NCBI RefSeq assembly: GCF_040361195.1
Contig: NZ_APNE01000002.1
DNA length: 64,000 nucleotides
Source of the DNA: Salinisphaera hydrothermalis
GTDB lineage: Bacteria; Pseudomonadota; Gammaproteobacteria; Nevskiales; Salinisphaeraceae
Reading direction: 5' to 3' (one strand)
The position numbers were made by a program, and so were the translations under genes. The notes under the pieces are model-generated. The model made no database searches. It was given only the letters and a program-made list of their open reading frames with translations, and was not told the DNA's origin. Numbering within the stretch: position 1 is the stretch's first letter; every line of letters begins with the position of its first letter. This document shows positions 49,452 through 58,000 of the stretch, in pieces.

Positions 49452-50636
49452 TCAGTGCTCGTAGGGGCGGGCCAGGTCGGCGTCGGCGGCGATCGAGACG
49501 CCGAAGCCCGGCTTGTCGAGCGCCGAGGCCTTGATTCGCCCGTTCTCCGGCACCGGCTCGCCTTCCAGAAGCGGCGTGAACATCGGCACTACCTCGTCGG
49601 CCTGCGGCGCCATCATCAGGAATTCCGAGAACGGGCTGTTATGCCGCGTGATCACGAAGTGGTAGCTGTACACCGACGAACCGTGCGGAATCACCAGCTT
49701 CTGGTGCGCATCGGCGAGCGCCGAGATCTTGATCAGCTCGGTCACGCCGCCGCACCAGCCGACATCCGGCTGGATCACGTCGCAGCATTCCATCTCCATC
49801 AACATGCGGAAGCCCCAGCGGGTGGCTTCATGCTCGCCGGTGTTGACCCACATGCCGGGCGGCACGTTGCGGCGCAGTTCGGCATAGCCCCAGTAGTCGT
49901 CCGGCGGCAGCGCTTCCTCGATCCACTTGAGGCCGTATTCGGCCGCGCCATGCGCCAGACGGGTCGCATATTCAACATCCAGGCTCATCCAGCAGTCGAA
50001 CATCAGCCAGAAATCGTCGCCGACCCGGTTGCGCATGTCGGCGAGCTGTTCGAGGTTGGCCTTCAGTCCTGCATCGAACTCGGCCGGGCTGTGCTTGAGC
50101 GGCAGCTTGCCGCCGATGAAGCCCATGTCCTTGGCCAGATCCGGGCGCGCGCCGGTGGCATAGAAGATCAACTCGTCGCGTACCGGGCCGCCGAGCATGG
50201 CGTGTACCGGCTCGTCGCGCACCTTGCCGAGCAGATCCCAGAGCGCCAGATCCACGCCGGAGATCGTGTTCAGCACGATGCCCTTGCGGCCATAGAACAG
50301 CGTGGCGTGGAACATCTGGTCCCACATCTTCTCGATTTCGGTGACCTTCTGGCCCTCGATGAAACGCGCCAGATGTTTTTCGACGATGAAGGCGCCCAGC
50401 TCGCCGGCGGTGGTCACGCCGATGCCGATATGGCCGTCGCTGGCTTCGACTTCGACCACCAGCGTGCCCAGCACGTTCAGCCCGAAGCTGCGCCGTTTAG
50501 CGCGGTATTCGGGGTATTTGCTCATCGGCGTCGAAATTTGGCTGTCGATCCAGTGACCCTCGCCCTGGTCGTGATAATCAGCGCCGCCACCCCGCACCGT
50601 ATAGGCCCGAATCTGCTTGATCGTCGGCATTGCCAT
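49452..50636 (-). CDS. rhmD: L-rhamnonate dehydratase
   Basis: Enolase-superfamily enzyme converting L-rhamnonate to 2-keto-3-deoxy-L-rhamnonate. The 394-residue protein follows E. coli RhmD closely: 'D-Y-H-D-Q-G' and 'H-W-I-D' loops, 'S-F-G-L-N-V-L-G-T-L-V-V-E-V-E', 'F-Y-A-T-G-A-R-P-D-L-A-K', metal ligands in 'F-D-C-W-M-S', 'W-I-E-E-A' and 'G-E-H', the Asp of 'Q-P-D-V-G-W' and the His of 'V-P-H-G-S-S-V-Y-S'. This is the most specific assignment in the cluster. The ATG at 50636 is used; the open frame runs 46 codons upstream without similarity. It is the first gene of the operon and divergent from a LysR gene. Confidence 0.95.
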   Translation of the reverse strand: MAMPTIKQIRAYTVRGGGADYHDQGEGHWIDSQISTPMSKYPEYRAKRRSFGLNVLGTLVVEVEASDGHIGIGVTTAGELGAFIVEKHLARFIEGQKVTEIEKMWDQMFHATLFYGRKGIVLNTISGVDLALWDLLGKVRDEPVHAMLGGPVRDELIFYATGARPDLAKDMGFIGGKLPLKHSPAEFDAGLKANLEQLADMRNRVGDDFWLMFDCWMSLDVEYATRLAHGAAEYGLKWIEEALPPDDYWGYAELRRNVPPGMWVNTGEHEATRWGFRMLMEMECCDVIQPDVGWCGGVTELIKISALADAHQKLVIPHGSSVYSYHFVITRHNSPFSEFLMMAPQADEVVPMFTPLLEGEPVPENGRIKASALDKPGFGVSIAADADLARPYEH

Positions 50637-50843
50637 CGTGGAACGCTCCGTATGCCCGTTGTGTCTTGAATCCACACTAGGATAGCAGTACCGAACGAGC
50701 GGCGACCAATACCGCCCCTGCGGCTTTCGATACGTTTCCGTTATCGAACGCGCCAAAACCAATTGCCATGGCATTTACGAGCATTCGCCAGCAGTATGGG
50801 TATTAGCGACTCTTAGACCAATGTCGAACGCGCTGCTACAGCG

Positions 50844-50864
50844 ATAGCATTAGGGTATTGCTAT
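50844..50864. promoter_or_regulatory. LysR-type operator candidate between rhmD and the LysR gene
   Basis: ATAGCA (50844-50849) and TGCTAT (50859-50864) are perfect inverted 6-mers separated by 9 bases, 28 bases before the LysR-family gene start. LysR regulators bind such partially dyadic T-n11-A-type sites and often control their own gene plus the divergent operon. The rest of the 256-bp intergenic region shows no other equally clear dyad. Confidence 0.6.
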
Positions 50865-50892
50865 TCCTCGCGCACCGATCCGGTCACGCTCC

Positions 50893-51858
50893 ATGGCTCT
50901 GGTTTCTCGCACCACTCTGCTCAATCGCCTTCGCTACAAGCATCTCTTGCTGATCCGTCTACTCGACGAGCGCCGGAACCTGCATCGGGTGGCCGAGGCC
51001 ATGAATATCTCCCAGCCGGCGGCCACCCGGATGCTGCGCGAGATCGAAACCACCTTCGACAGCCAGCTGTTCACCCGCGACGCCAAGGGGGTGACCCCGA
51101 CCCGGCTCGGCTCGGTGCTGATCCAGTTCGCGCACAACGCGTTGACCCGCCTCGATCGTTGTGCGGAAGAACTCCAGCGCTATCGCAGCGGCGACGGCGG
51201 CGAGCTGGCCATCGGCGCGATCATGGGCGCTGCGCCCGATCTGGTCGCCGAAGCGGTGATTGAAATGAAGCGGGATCGTCCGCTTCTGCGGATCCGGCTC
51301 ATGGGCGAAACCAGCGATCAGCTGCTGGATCTTCTTTCGCGCAGCCAGATCGACATGGCGATCGCGCGTTTTTCGTCGGCACTGCAACACAACGAATTCG
51401 ATTTCGAACCGCTGGGCAACGAACGCATGATCGCCGTCGTCCGCCGCGACCACGCGTTGGTCAACGCGCCCACGCCGCCGCTGCCCGATCTGCTGGAAGA
51501 CTGGCCCTGGTTGCTGCAACCCGTCGAAACGCCAGCTCGCCAGGCGCTGGAAAAAGAACTCGAACAACGCGGACTGGTGTCGCCGCGCGATGTCGTGGAA
51601 TGCGGCTCGATCTTCGCCGCGCTGCAGTTGGTCAAACGCAGCGACGCGATCCTGGTGATGGCCGAATCGGTGGTGCGCGACTATCTGGAATTCGGCGTAC
51701 TGACCGCGCTGCCGGTTTCGCTTGGCGAAGCGCTGGCGCCGTTCGGCATCCTCACGCGTCGGGGCGAGCGTTTGAGCGAAGCCGGTCACCAGTTCGCAGC
51801 GGTCGTGCGTCGTCATGCCGCGGCGCGCGCGCCGTCCAGCGCCGCGCTGACCGAGTGA
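50893..51858 (+). CDS. LysR-type transcriptional regulator, probable rhamnose regulator
   Basis: A 321-residue LysR-family protein: winged helix-turn-helix at the N-terminus (about 15-75, 'N-L-H-R-V-A-E-A-M-N-I-S-Q-P-A-A-T-R-M-L-R-E-I'-type recognition region) and a LysR substrate-binding domain (about 100-310). The variant with 'R-Y-K-H-L-L-L-I-R-L-L-D' before the HTH resembles the sugar-related GbpR group. It is divergent from rhmD with a shared 256-bp control region containing an inverted repeat, so it probably senses a rhamnose intermediate. Regulation of the downstream dapD is less likely. Confidence 0.88.
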   Translation: MALVSRTTLLNRLRYKHLLLIRLLDERRNLHRVAEAMNISQPAATRMLREIETTFDSQLFTRDAKGVTPTRLGSVLIQFAHNALTRLDRCAEELQRYRSGDGGELAIGAIMGAAPDLVAEAVIEMKRDRPLLRIRLMGETSDQLLDLLSRSQIDMAIARFSSALQHNEFDFEPLGNERMIAVVRRDHALVNAPTPPLPDLLEDWPWLLQPVETPARQALEKELEQRGLVSPRDVVECGSIFAALQLVKRSDAILVMAESVVRDYLEFGVLTALPVSLGEALAPFGILTRRGERLSEAGHQFAAVVRRHAAARAPSSAALTE

Positions 51859-51927
51859 CGCTGCGCACTCGTACGATTCCGCGTTAAACTCGCGCGCCTT
51901 GGTTTTCATCCTTCCAGCGGAGCGGCC

Positions 51928-52752
51928 ATGGCCGAACTACAGCAGATCATCGAGGACGCCTTCGACAACCGCGACCAGCTGTCGCCCTCTTCGGCCGACC
52001 CGGCCATCGTAGAGGCGGTCGAATCCGCCTTGGCCATGCTCGACGACGGCTCGGCCCGCGTGGCCGAACCCACAGCTGACGGCTGGAAGGTCAACGAGTG
52101 GCTGAAGAAAGCCGTACTGGTGTCGTTCCGCCTGCGCGACAACACCGCCATCGATGGCGGCCATACGCAGTATTTCGACAAGGTGCCGTCGAAGTACGCC
52201 GACTACGACGAGGCGGCCTTCAAAAAACAGGGCGCGCGCGTCGTGCCGCCGGCCATGGTCCGCCGCGGGGCGCATATCGCGCCGAACGTGGTGCTGATGC
52301 CGAGCTACGTGAACATCGGCGCCTATGTCGGCGCCGGCACGATGATCGATACCTGGGCCACGGTCGGCTCCTGCGCCCAGGTCGGCGAAGGCGTGCATCT
52401 ATCCGGCGGCGCCGGGCTGGGCGGCGTGCTCGAGCCGTTGCAGGCCGCGCCGACCATCATCGAAGACGGCTGCTTCATCGGCGCCCGCTCGGAGATCGTC
52501 GAAGGCGTGCGCGTCGGCAAAGGCTCGGTCATCTCCATGGGCGTGTTCATTGGCGCGTCCACGCCGATCTATGACCGCGAAGCCGACAAGATCATCCACG
52601 GTGAAGTGCCGGCGGGCTCCGTGGTCGTGGCCGGCAGCCTACCGCGCGACAACGGTCGTTATTCGATCAACGCCGCGATCATCGTCAAGAAGGTCGACGA
52701 GTCGACCCGCGCCAAGGTCGGGGTCAACGAACTGCTGCGCAACGTCGAATAA
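51928..52752 (+). CDS. dapD: DapD, tetrahydrodipicolinate N-succinyltransferase
   Basis: Succinylates tetrahydrodipicolinate in the succinylase branch of lysine/diaminopimelate synthesis. The 274-residue protein (E. coli 274) has an N-terminal helical domain, a left-handed beta-helix with hexapeptide repeats (about 100-235), the substrate-binding 'M-P-S-Y-V-N-I-G-A-Y' and 'T-W-A-T-V-G-S-C-A-Q-V-G' segments, and a C-terminal 'A-I-I-V-K-K-V-D' strand. GGAGCGGCC precedes the ATG. Its stop overlaps the next gene's start (TAATG). Confidence 0.97.
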   Translation: MAELQQIIEDAFDNRDQLSPSSADPAIVEAVESALAMLDDGSARVAEPTADGWKVNEWLKKAVLVSFRLRDNTAIDGGHTQYFDKVPSKYADYDEAAFKKQGARVVPPAMVRRGAHIAPNVVLMPSYVNIGAYVGAGTMIDTWATVGSCAQVGEGVHLSGGAGLGGVLEPLQAAPTIIEDGCFIGARSEIVEGVRVGKGSVISMGVFIGASTPIYDREADKIIHGEVPAGSVVVAGSLPRDNGRYSINAAIIVKKVDESTRAKVGVNELLRNVE

Positions 52753-53105
52753 TGACCACGCTGTACGGCATCAAGACCTGCGACACTTGCCGCCGCGCCC
52801 GCAAATGGCTGGACGCGGCGGGCGTCGATTATCGCTGGGTGGATGTACGCGAAGACGGCGTCACCCGCGAGCGGCTCGAAGCCTGGCGTAATGCGCTCGG
52901 CGACGCGGCGCTGCTGAACAAGCGCAGCAAGACCTGGCGCGATTTCGACGCCGAGGCACGGGCAGCGGCCGAGGCCGACCCGATCCCGGTGCTGCTCGAG
53001 CATCCGACACTCGTCAAACGGCCGATTCTGGAAACCGATGGCGAGACGCTCACCGGCTTTTCCGAAGCGCGTTACACCGACGCGCTCGGCATCGGCGGGC
53101 GCTGA
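52752..53105 (+). CDS. yffB: ArsC-family reductase (YffB/Spx-like)
   Basis: A 117-residue thioredoxin-fold protein of the arsenate-reductase-like family with 'G-I-K-T-C-D-T-C-R-R-A' (C-x2-C at residues 10-13), 'R-S-K-T-W-R-D' and the 'K-R-P-I-L-E' strand. It matches YffB, a protein of unknown physiological role found next to dapE in E. coli and Pseudomonas; glutathione-dependent thiol reduction has been proposed. It overlaps dapD and dapE by one base each, so the three genes form one tightly coupled unit. Confidence 0.88.
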   Translation: MTTLYGIKTCDTCRRARKWLDAAGVDYRWVDVREDGVTRERLEAWRNALGDAALLNKRSKTWRDFDAEARAAAEADPIPVLLEHPTLVKRPILETDGETLTGFSEARYTDALGIGGR

Positions 53106-54247
53106 TGGCCGACGATACCCCGGCCCTCGAACTCGCCCGCGCCCTGATCCGCCGACCCTCGGTCACACCCGACGATGCCGGCTGTCAGGACCTGATCGCC
53201 GAACGGCTGGCCCGTGTCGGTTTTTCGATCGAGCGCCTGCGTTTCGGCGCGGTCGACAATCTCTGGGCGGTCGCCGGCGATTCGGGCCCGTTGCTGTGTC
53301 TGGCCGGGCATACCGACGTGGTACCGGCCGGCCCTACCGAGCAGTGGTTGCACGATCCCTTCTCGGCCGAGATCGTTGACGGCCAGCTTTACGGCCGCGG
53401 CGCTGCCGACATGAAATCCAGCGTCGCGGCCATGGTATGCGCGGCCGAGCGTTTTCGTACGGCACAACCCGACCACCCCGGTCGTCTGGCCTTTCTGCTG
53501 ACCAGCGACGAAGAAGGCCCCGCGGTCGACGGCACGAAGGCGGTCATGCGCTGGCTGGCCGATCGCGGCGAGCACATCGATTTTTGCGTGCTGGGCGAAC
53601 CATCGAGTAGCACGCATCTGGCCGATACCCTTAAAAACGGCCGGCGCGGCAGCCTCAATGCCTGCATCCGCGTCCAGGGCCGGCAGGGCCATGTCGCCTA
53701 CCCGCAGCGGGCCGATAACGCCTTGCATCGTCTGATCGCCCTGCTAAACGATCTGACGACGCACCGATGGGACGACGGCGACGCGTTCTTTCCGCCCACC
53801 TCGTTCCAGGTGTCGAATATCCGATCCGGCACTGGCGCCGAGAACATGATTCCGGGCGAAGCCGACGCCGTGTTCAATTGGCGGTTCTCCCCGCTGCAGG
53901 ACGCCGAGTCGATTCAGGCGGTGGTCCACGAGTACGGCGCGCGCCACGGCATTCCGCCCGATGCCATCGAATGGCGGCTGTCGGGCGTGCCGTTCATCAC
54001 CGAAGGCGGCGCGCTCATCGACGCCGCGCGGCGGGCCATCCGGCAACACTGCGGGCATGAGGTCGAGCTATCGACCGCCGGCGGCACCTCGGACGGCCGC
54101 TTCATCGCGCCGACCGGCGCCGAAGTGATCGAGCTCGGCCCGCTCAACGCCTCGATTCATCAGATCGATGAGCATATCGATGCCGATCACGTCGATCGTC
54201 TGGCCGATATCTATCACACGCTGATCGGCGAGCTGTTGCACGGCTAG
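53105..54247 (+). CDS. dapE: DapE, succinyl-diaminopimelate desuccinylase
   Basis: Zinc hydrolase releasing LL-diaminopimelate. The 380-residue M20 protein has metal ligand motifs 'A-G-H-T-D-V-V-P', 'G-R-G-A-A-D-M-K' and 'S-D-E-E-G-P', the dimerisation domain (about 180-290) and the final 'H-Q-I-D-E-H' region where family members have the last His ligand. The ATG overlaps the upstream stop (TGATG). The gene ends inside a strong inverted repeat. Confidence 0.96.
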   Translation: MADDTPALELARALIRRPSVTPDDAGCQDLIAERLARVGFSIERLRFGAVDNLWAVAGDSGPLLCLAGHTDVVPAGPTEQWLHDPFSAEIVDGQLYGRGAADMKSSVAAMVCAAERFRTAQPDHPGRLAFLLTSDEEGPAVDGTKAVMRWLADRGEHIDFCVLGEPSSSTHLADTLKNGRRGSLNACIRVQGRQGHVAYPQRADNALHRLIALLNDLTTHRWDDGDAFFPPTSFQVSNIRSGTGAENMIPGEADAVFNWRFSPLQDAESIQAVVHEYGARHGIPPDAIEWRLSGVPFITEGGALIDAARRAIRQHCGHEVELSTAGGTSDGRFIAPTGAEVIELGPLNASIHQIDEHIDADHVDRLADIYHTLIGELLHG

Positions 54248-54271
54248 GCGCGGCGACGGCCGCGCCTAGCC
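54242..54271. terminator. 12-bp hairpin after dapE
   Basis: GGCTAGGCGCGG (54242-54253) pairs perfectly with CCGCGCCTAGCC (54260-54271) around a 6-nt loop; the first arm contains the dapE TAG stop. It lies between two convergent genes. No T-tract follows in either direction, so termination may be Rho-assisted; an mRNA-end stabilising role is also possible. Confidence 0.5.
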
Positions 54272-54325
54272 TGGCATACGCTCAGACCAGCGCAGACCCC
54301 GCCGTCCTATTGGAATAGGCTCTAA

Positions 54326-56182
54326 TTACACGGTCGACAACGGCGTGGACCGCAAGCCGACCGTCGCTGGCCGGCCGAAGCCATCGCCGCGTTCGCCCCG
54401 TGCTTCGAGCGCGGCCTGCCATTCATCGAGCTTCTGATCGGCATGGCAATAACCGCGATAGACCACGTCGTCCAGCGTGTCCCAGTCGAACATGCCGACC
54501 CCTTCGACGGGCATGTGCAGCGCCAGATCGGCCCGGGCATCGATCTCGCGGCGCTCGCGATCGCTGGACAGCGTCGCGGTATGGAACAGAATGCGGAACA
54601 TATTCAGATGCCGCCCAGCGGCACCCAGCGACAATAGCGATGTCGTCGGTGAATCGTCCGCCATCTCCACCGTGAGCGTGGACTCGCTGCTGACATCCGA
54701 CACGATCACATGGCCGCGCCCCATCTCGGCCATGGTGTCGAACGGAATCGCATTGAGCAGTCCCCCGTCGACCAGCAGCTCGCCGCGATGCACCGTGGGC
54801 GGCGCGATCCCCGGCACGGCCATGCTCGCCGCGACCCAGGTGGCGAGTTCGCCTTCATCGTGGACCACCGGCACGCTGCGCGACAGATTGGTCGACAGGC
54901 AATAGAACGGAAGTTCCAGGTTCTCGATCAGTCGGTCGCCGAAGATCGCGCCCAGTTGGCGGCGAAACTTCTCGGCTGTGATCAACGAAATCCGCGACAA
55001 CGAATAATCGTTGAGATACTTGCCGGTCACGAACGTCTCGCGCAGCCGCGCGAGCATGGTGGTGGCATCGTCGCCCATCGCAATCATGCCGGCGATCAGG
55101 GCGCCCATGCTGGTGCCGCCCACGGCATCGATCGGGATGTTCTTTTCGTGCAGCGCGCGCACGAGCCCGACGTGGGCAAAGCCGCGCGCCCCGCCGCCGC
55201 CCAGCACCAGACAATTCGCCCGCCCCGAGATGAGACGCGCCACGCGCCCCATCTGCGCGGGCGGGTAATCGCGCGCCACGCGATGATGAAAACCGGCGTT
55301 CGCCACCCGGCGCCAGCCGAGGGCGGAATGCTCGTCGTCCTCGCCATACAGCAATACGATTTCCATCGGCGCTCGCAGCGCCTGCTCCCCGAGCCAGGCG
55401 AGGTTGCGCGACAGAAACGGCCGCTGATCGCCATAAGCCACGATCAACACGCGATCGGCCTGGCGCAATCCGCGCCGCGTCCAGGCATCCGGCTCGGCGC
55501 TACCCTGATAAATCAGATAGCGATAGCGCTCCTCGAGATGCGTCAACCAGCGCGTCAGCGCCCGATGGGATTCGCCAGCGCCGAGATCGGCATCCGCCGT
55601 CCCCGGACCGAGCGCGGCATCCACGCGCGTAGCATCGATACGCAGAGTGGGCGCATAGGCGGCCAGTGCGCTCGACAACGCACGCGAGAAGCCGGCCACA
55701 TCCACCCCGGGGTGCGCCGGCACCACGGCATAGGTCCGCCCGCTCTGTACGCTGTCGCGACTGGCCATGGGCAGCATGTCGCTCAGGCGGTCGGCGATCA
55801 GACGCGTGACCTGCAGCATGGCTTGTGGATGCCGGCTCACCAACGATTCGAACTGCGCGCGAGAAATACGGAGTAGCTGCGTATCGCGCATGGCCAAACC
55901 GTCAGCGGAATGCTTCTGCTCGCGGATGATGGAAATCTCGCCCACCATCTCGCCAGCGCCGAGCTCGCCCATATGCATCGACGGGCCGTCCTCGCGCGGC
56001 CGAACCACGCGGATACGGCCGCTGACGATCACATACAGCGCATCGCTGTCGTCCCCCGCGCGAAACAGATACTCCCCGCCACCGATCTCGACCCACTCCG
56101 CCCGCGCGGCAATGGTTCGCAGCGCCCGTCGGTCCAGATCGCGGAACAGGGGATTGGCGCGCAGTATGGCCTGGGTATCCAT
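54326..56182 (-). CDS. Cyclic-nucleotide-binding/patatin-like phospholipase (NTE-like)
   Basis: A 618-residue protein with an N-terminal cNMP-binding domain (about 10-130, 'F-R-A-G-D-D-S-D-A-L-Y-V-I-V-S-G' and 'G-E-M-V-G-E-I-S'), a middle region of unclear fold (about 145-310), and a C-terminal patatin domain with the oxyanion loop 'G-G-G-G-A-R-G', the nucleophile 'G-T-S-M-G' and the dyad Asp in 'V-D-G-G-L'. This architecture is that of the neuropathy-target-esterase family, lysophospholipases of the inner membrane. Ser and Asp of the dyad are intact, so activity is expected. Whether it binds cAMP is not clear from sequence. The ATG at 56182 is used. Confidence 0.9.
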   Translation of the reverse strand: MDTQAILRANPLFRDLDRRALRTIAARAEWVEIGGGEYLFRAGDDSDALYVIVSGRIRVVRPREDGPSMHMGELGAGEMVGEISIIREQKHSADGLAMRDTQLLRISRAQFESLVSRHPQAMLQVTRLIADRLSDMLPMASRDSVQSGRTYAVVPAHPGVDVAGFSRALSSALAAYAPTLRIDATRVDAALGPGTADADLGAGESHRALTRWLTHLEERYRYLIYQGSAEPDAWTRRGLRQADRVLIVAYGDQRPFLSRNLAWLGEQALRAPMEIVLLYGEDDEHSALGWRRVANAGFHHRVARDYPPAQMGRVARLISGRANCLVLGGGGARGFAHVGLVRALHEKNIPIDAVGGTSMGALIAGMIAMGDDATTMLARLRETFVTGKYLNDYSLSRISLITAEKFRRQLGAIFGDRLIENLELPFYCLSTNLSRSVPVVHDEGELATWVAASMAVPGIAPPTVHRGELLVDGGLLNAIPFDTMAEMGRGHVIVSDVSSESTLTVEMADDSPTTSLLSLGAAGRHLNMFRILFHTATLSSDRERREIDARADLALHMPVEGVGMFDWDTLDDVVYRGYCHADQKLDEWQAALEARGERGDGFGRPATVGLRSTPLSTV

Positions 56183-56224
56183 GGCTCTCAGTGTATCGCC
56201 AACGCGCCCGCCTCGGGCGCGCAT

Positions 56225-56680
56225 AAAAAGGTGCTTCGCGGATTACCGGGGCCGAGGCGAGCCGGATCATGGCCTCGACTGGATGGTTAGATGGACCACG
56301 ATGTCATTGTCTACGGAATACGCCAATCCCTGATTGCGCCGTGTCTGTATTTAAGTCCCGTTGTGCGGCGACGGCGAGGCGTGGTGCCGGCGGGTGTCCG
56401 GCGCACGGCGCCGGTGCGGCCAGCCTGTTTGAGCATCGCCAAAGCGATGCGAGTTCTGGGCGCATCCCGCCGGCATTACGGCTCGCCGTGAACCGGCGAA
56501 GCCGGCGCCGTGCCGGGTGCTCTTCTCTTGGTTACTTCTCTTGAGCAAGCAAGAGAAGTGACTCGCGCTGCAGCGCGAAACCAAAGGTCGGCAAAAACGC
56601 GCAGGGAGGCCTTCCTAGTGCTTGTTCGGCATTGCCGACCCATTAAACTGCTTATTGGTATCTACCGTGCTTGAACCCAC
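56225..56680. repeat. Hairpin-rich non-coding repeat region
   Basis: Within the gap of about 540 bp between the patatin gene and the aldolase terminator there is no convincing gene. Several perfect inverted repeats are visible: GCATCGC-n4-GCGATGC (56433-56450), ACTTCTCTTG-n6-CAAGAGAAGT (56534-56559, extendable with G-U pairs) and the 14-bp palindrome CGCGCTGCAGCGCG (56564-56577). Translated fragments (such as R-R-A-G-C-S-S-L-G-Y-F-S) resemble the spurious proteins often predicted from dispersed repeats in GC-rich proteobacteria. It is probably one copy of a multi-copy intergenic repeat. Confidence 0.5.
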
Positions 56681-56724
56681 GGAAATCGCAGAGTGCCATG
56701 GACCGGTAATCCGAGAAGAACCAT

Positions 56725-56754
56725 AAAAAAGCCCGGGCCAACACGGCCCGGGCT
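56725..56754 (-). terminator. Rho-independent terminator of the aldolase gene
   Basis: AGCCCGGGCC (56730-56739) pairs with GGCCCGGGCT (56745-56754) around a 5-nt loop. On the minus strand a T6 tract follows (A-run 56725-56730). It begins 28 bp after the aldolase stop. Confidence 0.9.
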
Positions 56755-56781
56755 CTCGTACCGCTCAGGGCGAAATCGCGG

Positions 56782-57801
56782 TCAGGCAGCGCTTTCCATA
56801 TCGGCGTTGTATTCGCCGCGTGCGGCCGCGCCGTTGTTGCGGGCGCGTTTGAGAAAAGCCTGCTGGGCCGCGGGCACGTTATCGGCCTGGCCGCGCCACG
56901 CCTGCAGCGCCGGCGCCTGCAACGCACGCCCGTAAGAAAACGACAGGGCCCAGGGTTGCGGCCCCATGCGGTTCATCGCATCCAGATGGGCCGTGGCGAG
57001 CTCATCGCTCTGCCCGCCCGACAGGAACACGATGCCCGGCACCGCCGCCGGCACCCGCCGGTTTAGACAACGCAGCGTGGCCCGCGCAACCTCTTCGACG
57101 CCGGCCTGCTGCGGACACTGCTTGCCCGAAATCACCATATTCGGCTTGAGCAGCATGCCCTCAAGCAGCACGTTCTGGCGTTTCAACTCGGTGAACACGG
57201 CATCCAGCACGGCATCGGTAACCTGCTCGCAGCGTTCGATCGAGTTGGCGCCATCCATGAGCACTTCCGGCTCGACGATCGGCACGATGCCCGCTTCCTG
57301 GCAAAGCGCGGCATAACGCGCCAACGCATGCGCGTTGACGTGGATACAATAATCCGTCGGCCGATCCTCGGCGATGTCGATCACACCGCGCCACTTGGCA
57401 AAGCGCGCACCGGCCGCCGCATAATCGGACAACCGCTCGCGCAGCCCGTCCAGGCCTTCGGTGACTTTCTCCTCGGGGCTGCCGGCCAGCGGCTTGGCGC
57501 CCATATCAACCTTGATGCCCGGAATGATGCCCTTGTCGGTCAGCAGGTCGGGAAACGGCGTACCGTCATCGGCCTTCTGAAACAGCGTTTCCTCGAACAG
57601 AATCACGCCGCTGATGAACTCTTCCGCGCCCGCAGTCGTGAACAGCAGATTGCGATAGGCCTGACGGTTTTGTTCCGTCGATTCGACACCGATACTGTCG
57701 AGCCGCTTCTTGATGGTGCCAGTCGACTCGTCGGCGGCGAGAATCCCCTTGCCCGGCGCCATCAGAGATCGGGCCGTGTTGATCAAGACCTGGTGCTGCA
57801 T
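56782..57801 (-). CDS. Class I fructose-bisphosphate aldolase
   Basis: Cleaves fructose 1,6-bisphosphate by a Schiff-base mechanism. The 339-residue protein is of the eukaryote-like class I type: 'P-G-K-G-I-L-A-A-D-E-S-T-G-T', 'N-R-Q-A-Y-R-N-L-L-F', 'K-W-R-G-V-I' and the Schiff-base lysine in 'L-L-K-P-N-M-V'. The usual C-terminal Tyr of animal enzymes is absent (ends E-S-A-A). GGAGG precedes the ATG. It stands alone with its own terminator, next to the tRNA genes. Most gammaproteobacteria rely on a class II enzyme for glycolysis, so this may be the main or a second aldolase. Confidence 0.94.
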   Translation of the reverse strand: MQHQVLINTARSLMAPGKGILAADESTGTIKKRLDSIGVESTEQNRQAYRNLLFTTAGAEEFISGVILFEETLFQKADDGTPFPDLLTDKGIIPGIKVDMGAKPLAGSPEEKVTEGLDGLRERLSDYAAAGARFAKWRGVIDIAEDRPTDYCIHVNAHALARYAALCQEAGIVPIVEPEVLMDGANSIERCEQVTDAVLDAVFTELKRQNVLLEGMLLKPNMVISGKQCPQQAGVEEVARATLRCLNRRVPAAVPGIVFLSGGQSDELATAHLDAMNRMGPQPWALSFSYGRALQAPALQAWRGQADNVPAAQQAFLKRARNNGAAARGEYNADMESAA

Positions 57802-57883
57802 TGCGCTCTATCCTCCATAGTGATGATGACGGTAGCCGCGCGGCCTGCAGCGGCCGCGCGACGAATTCGCGCAATTTGTTGTA

Positions 57884-57973
57884 TGGCGGAGAGGGTGGGA
57901 TTCGAACCCACGAGGGGCTCTCGCCCCTGCCGGTTTTCAAGACCGGTGCAATCAACCGCTCTGCCACCTCTCC
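57884..57973 (-). tRNA. tRNA-Ser (anticodon UGA)
   Basis: Read on the minus strand: acceptor GGAGAGG pairs with CCTCTCC, discriminator G, encoded CCA; anticodon stem CCGGT/ACCGG with loop CTTGAAA, anticodon TGA; long variable arm (GGGGC-GAGA-GCCCC type) and T-arm GTGGG-TTCGAAT-CCCAC. The extra arm and anticodon identify serine. It lies upstream of the aldolase gene on the same strand. Confidence 0.97.
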
Positions 57974-58000
57974 TGGAAATCTATGGCCCGTTGGCTGAAT

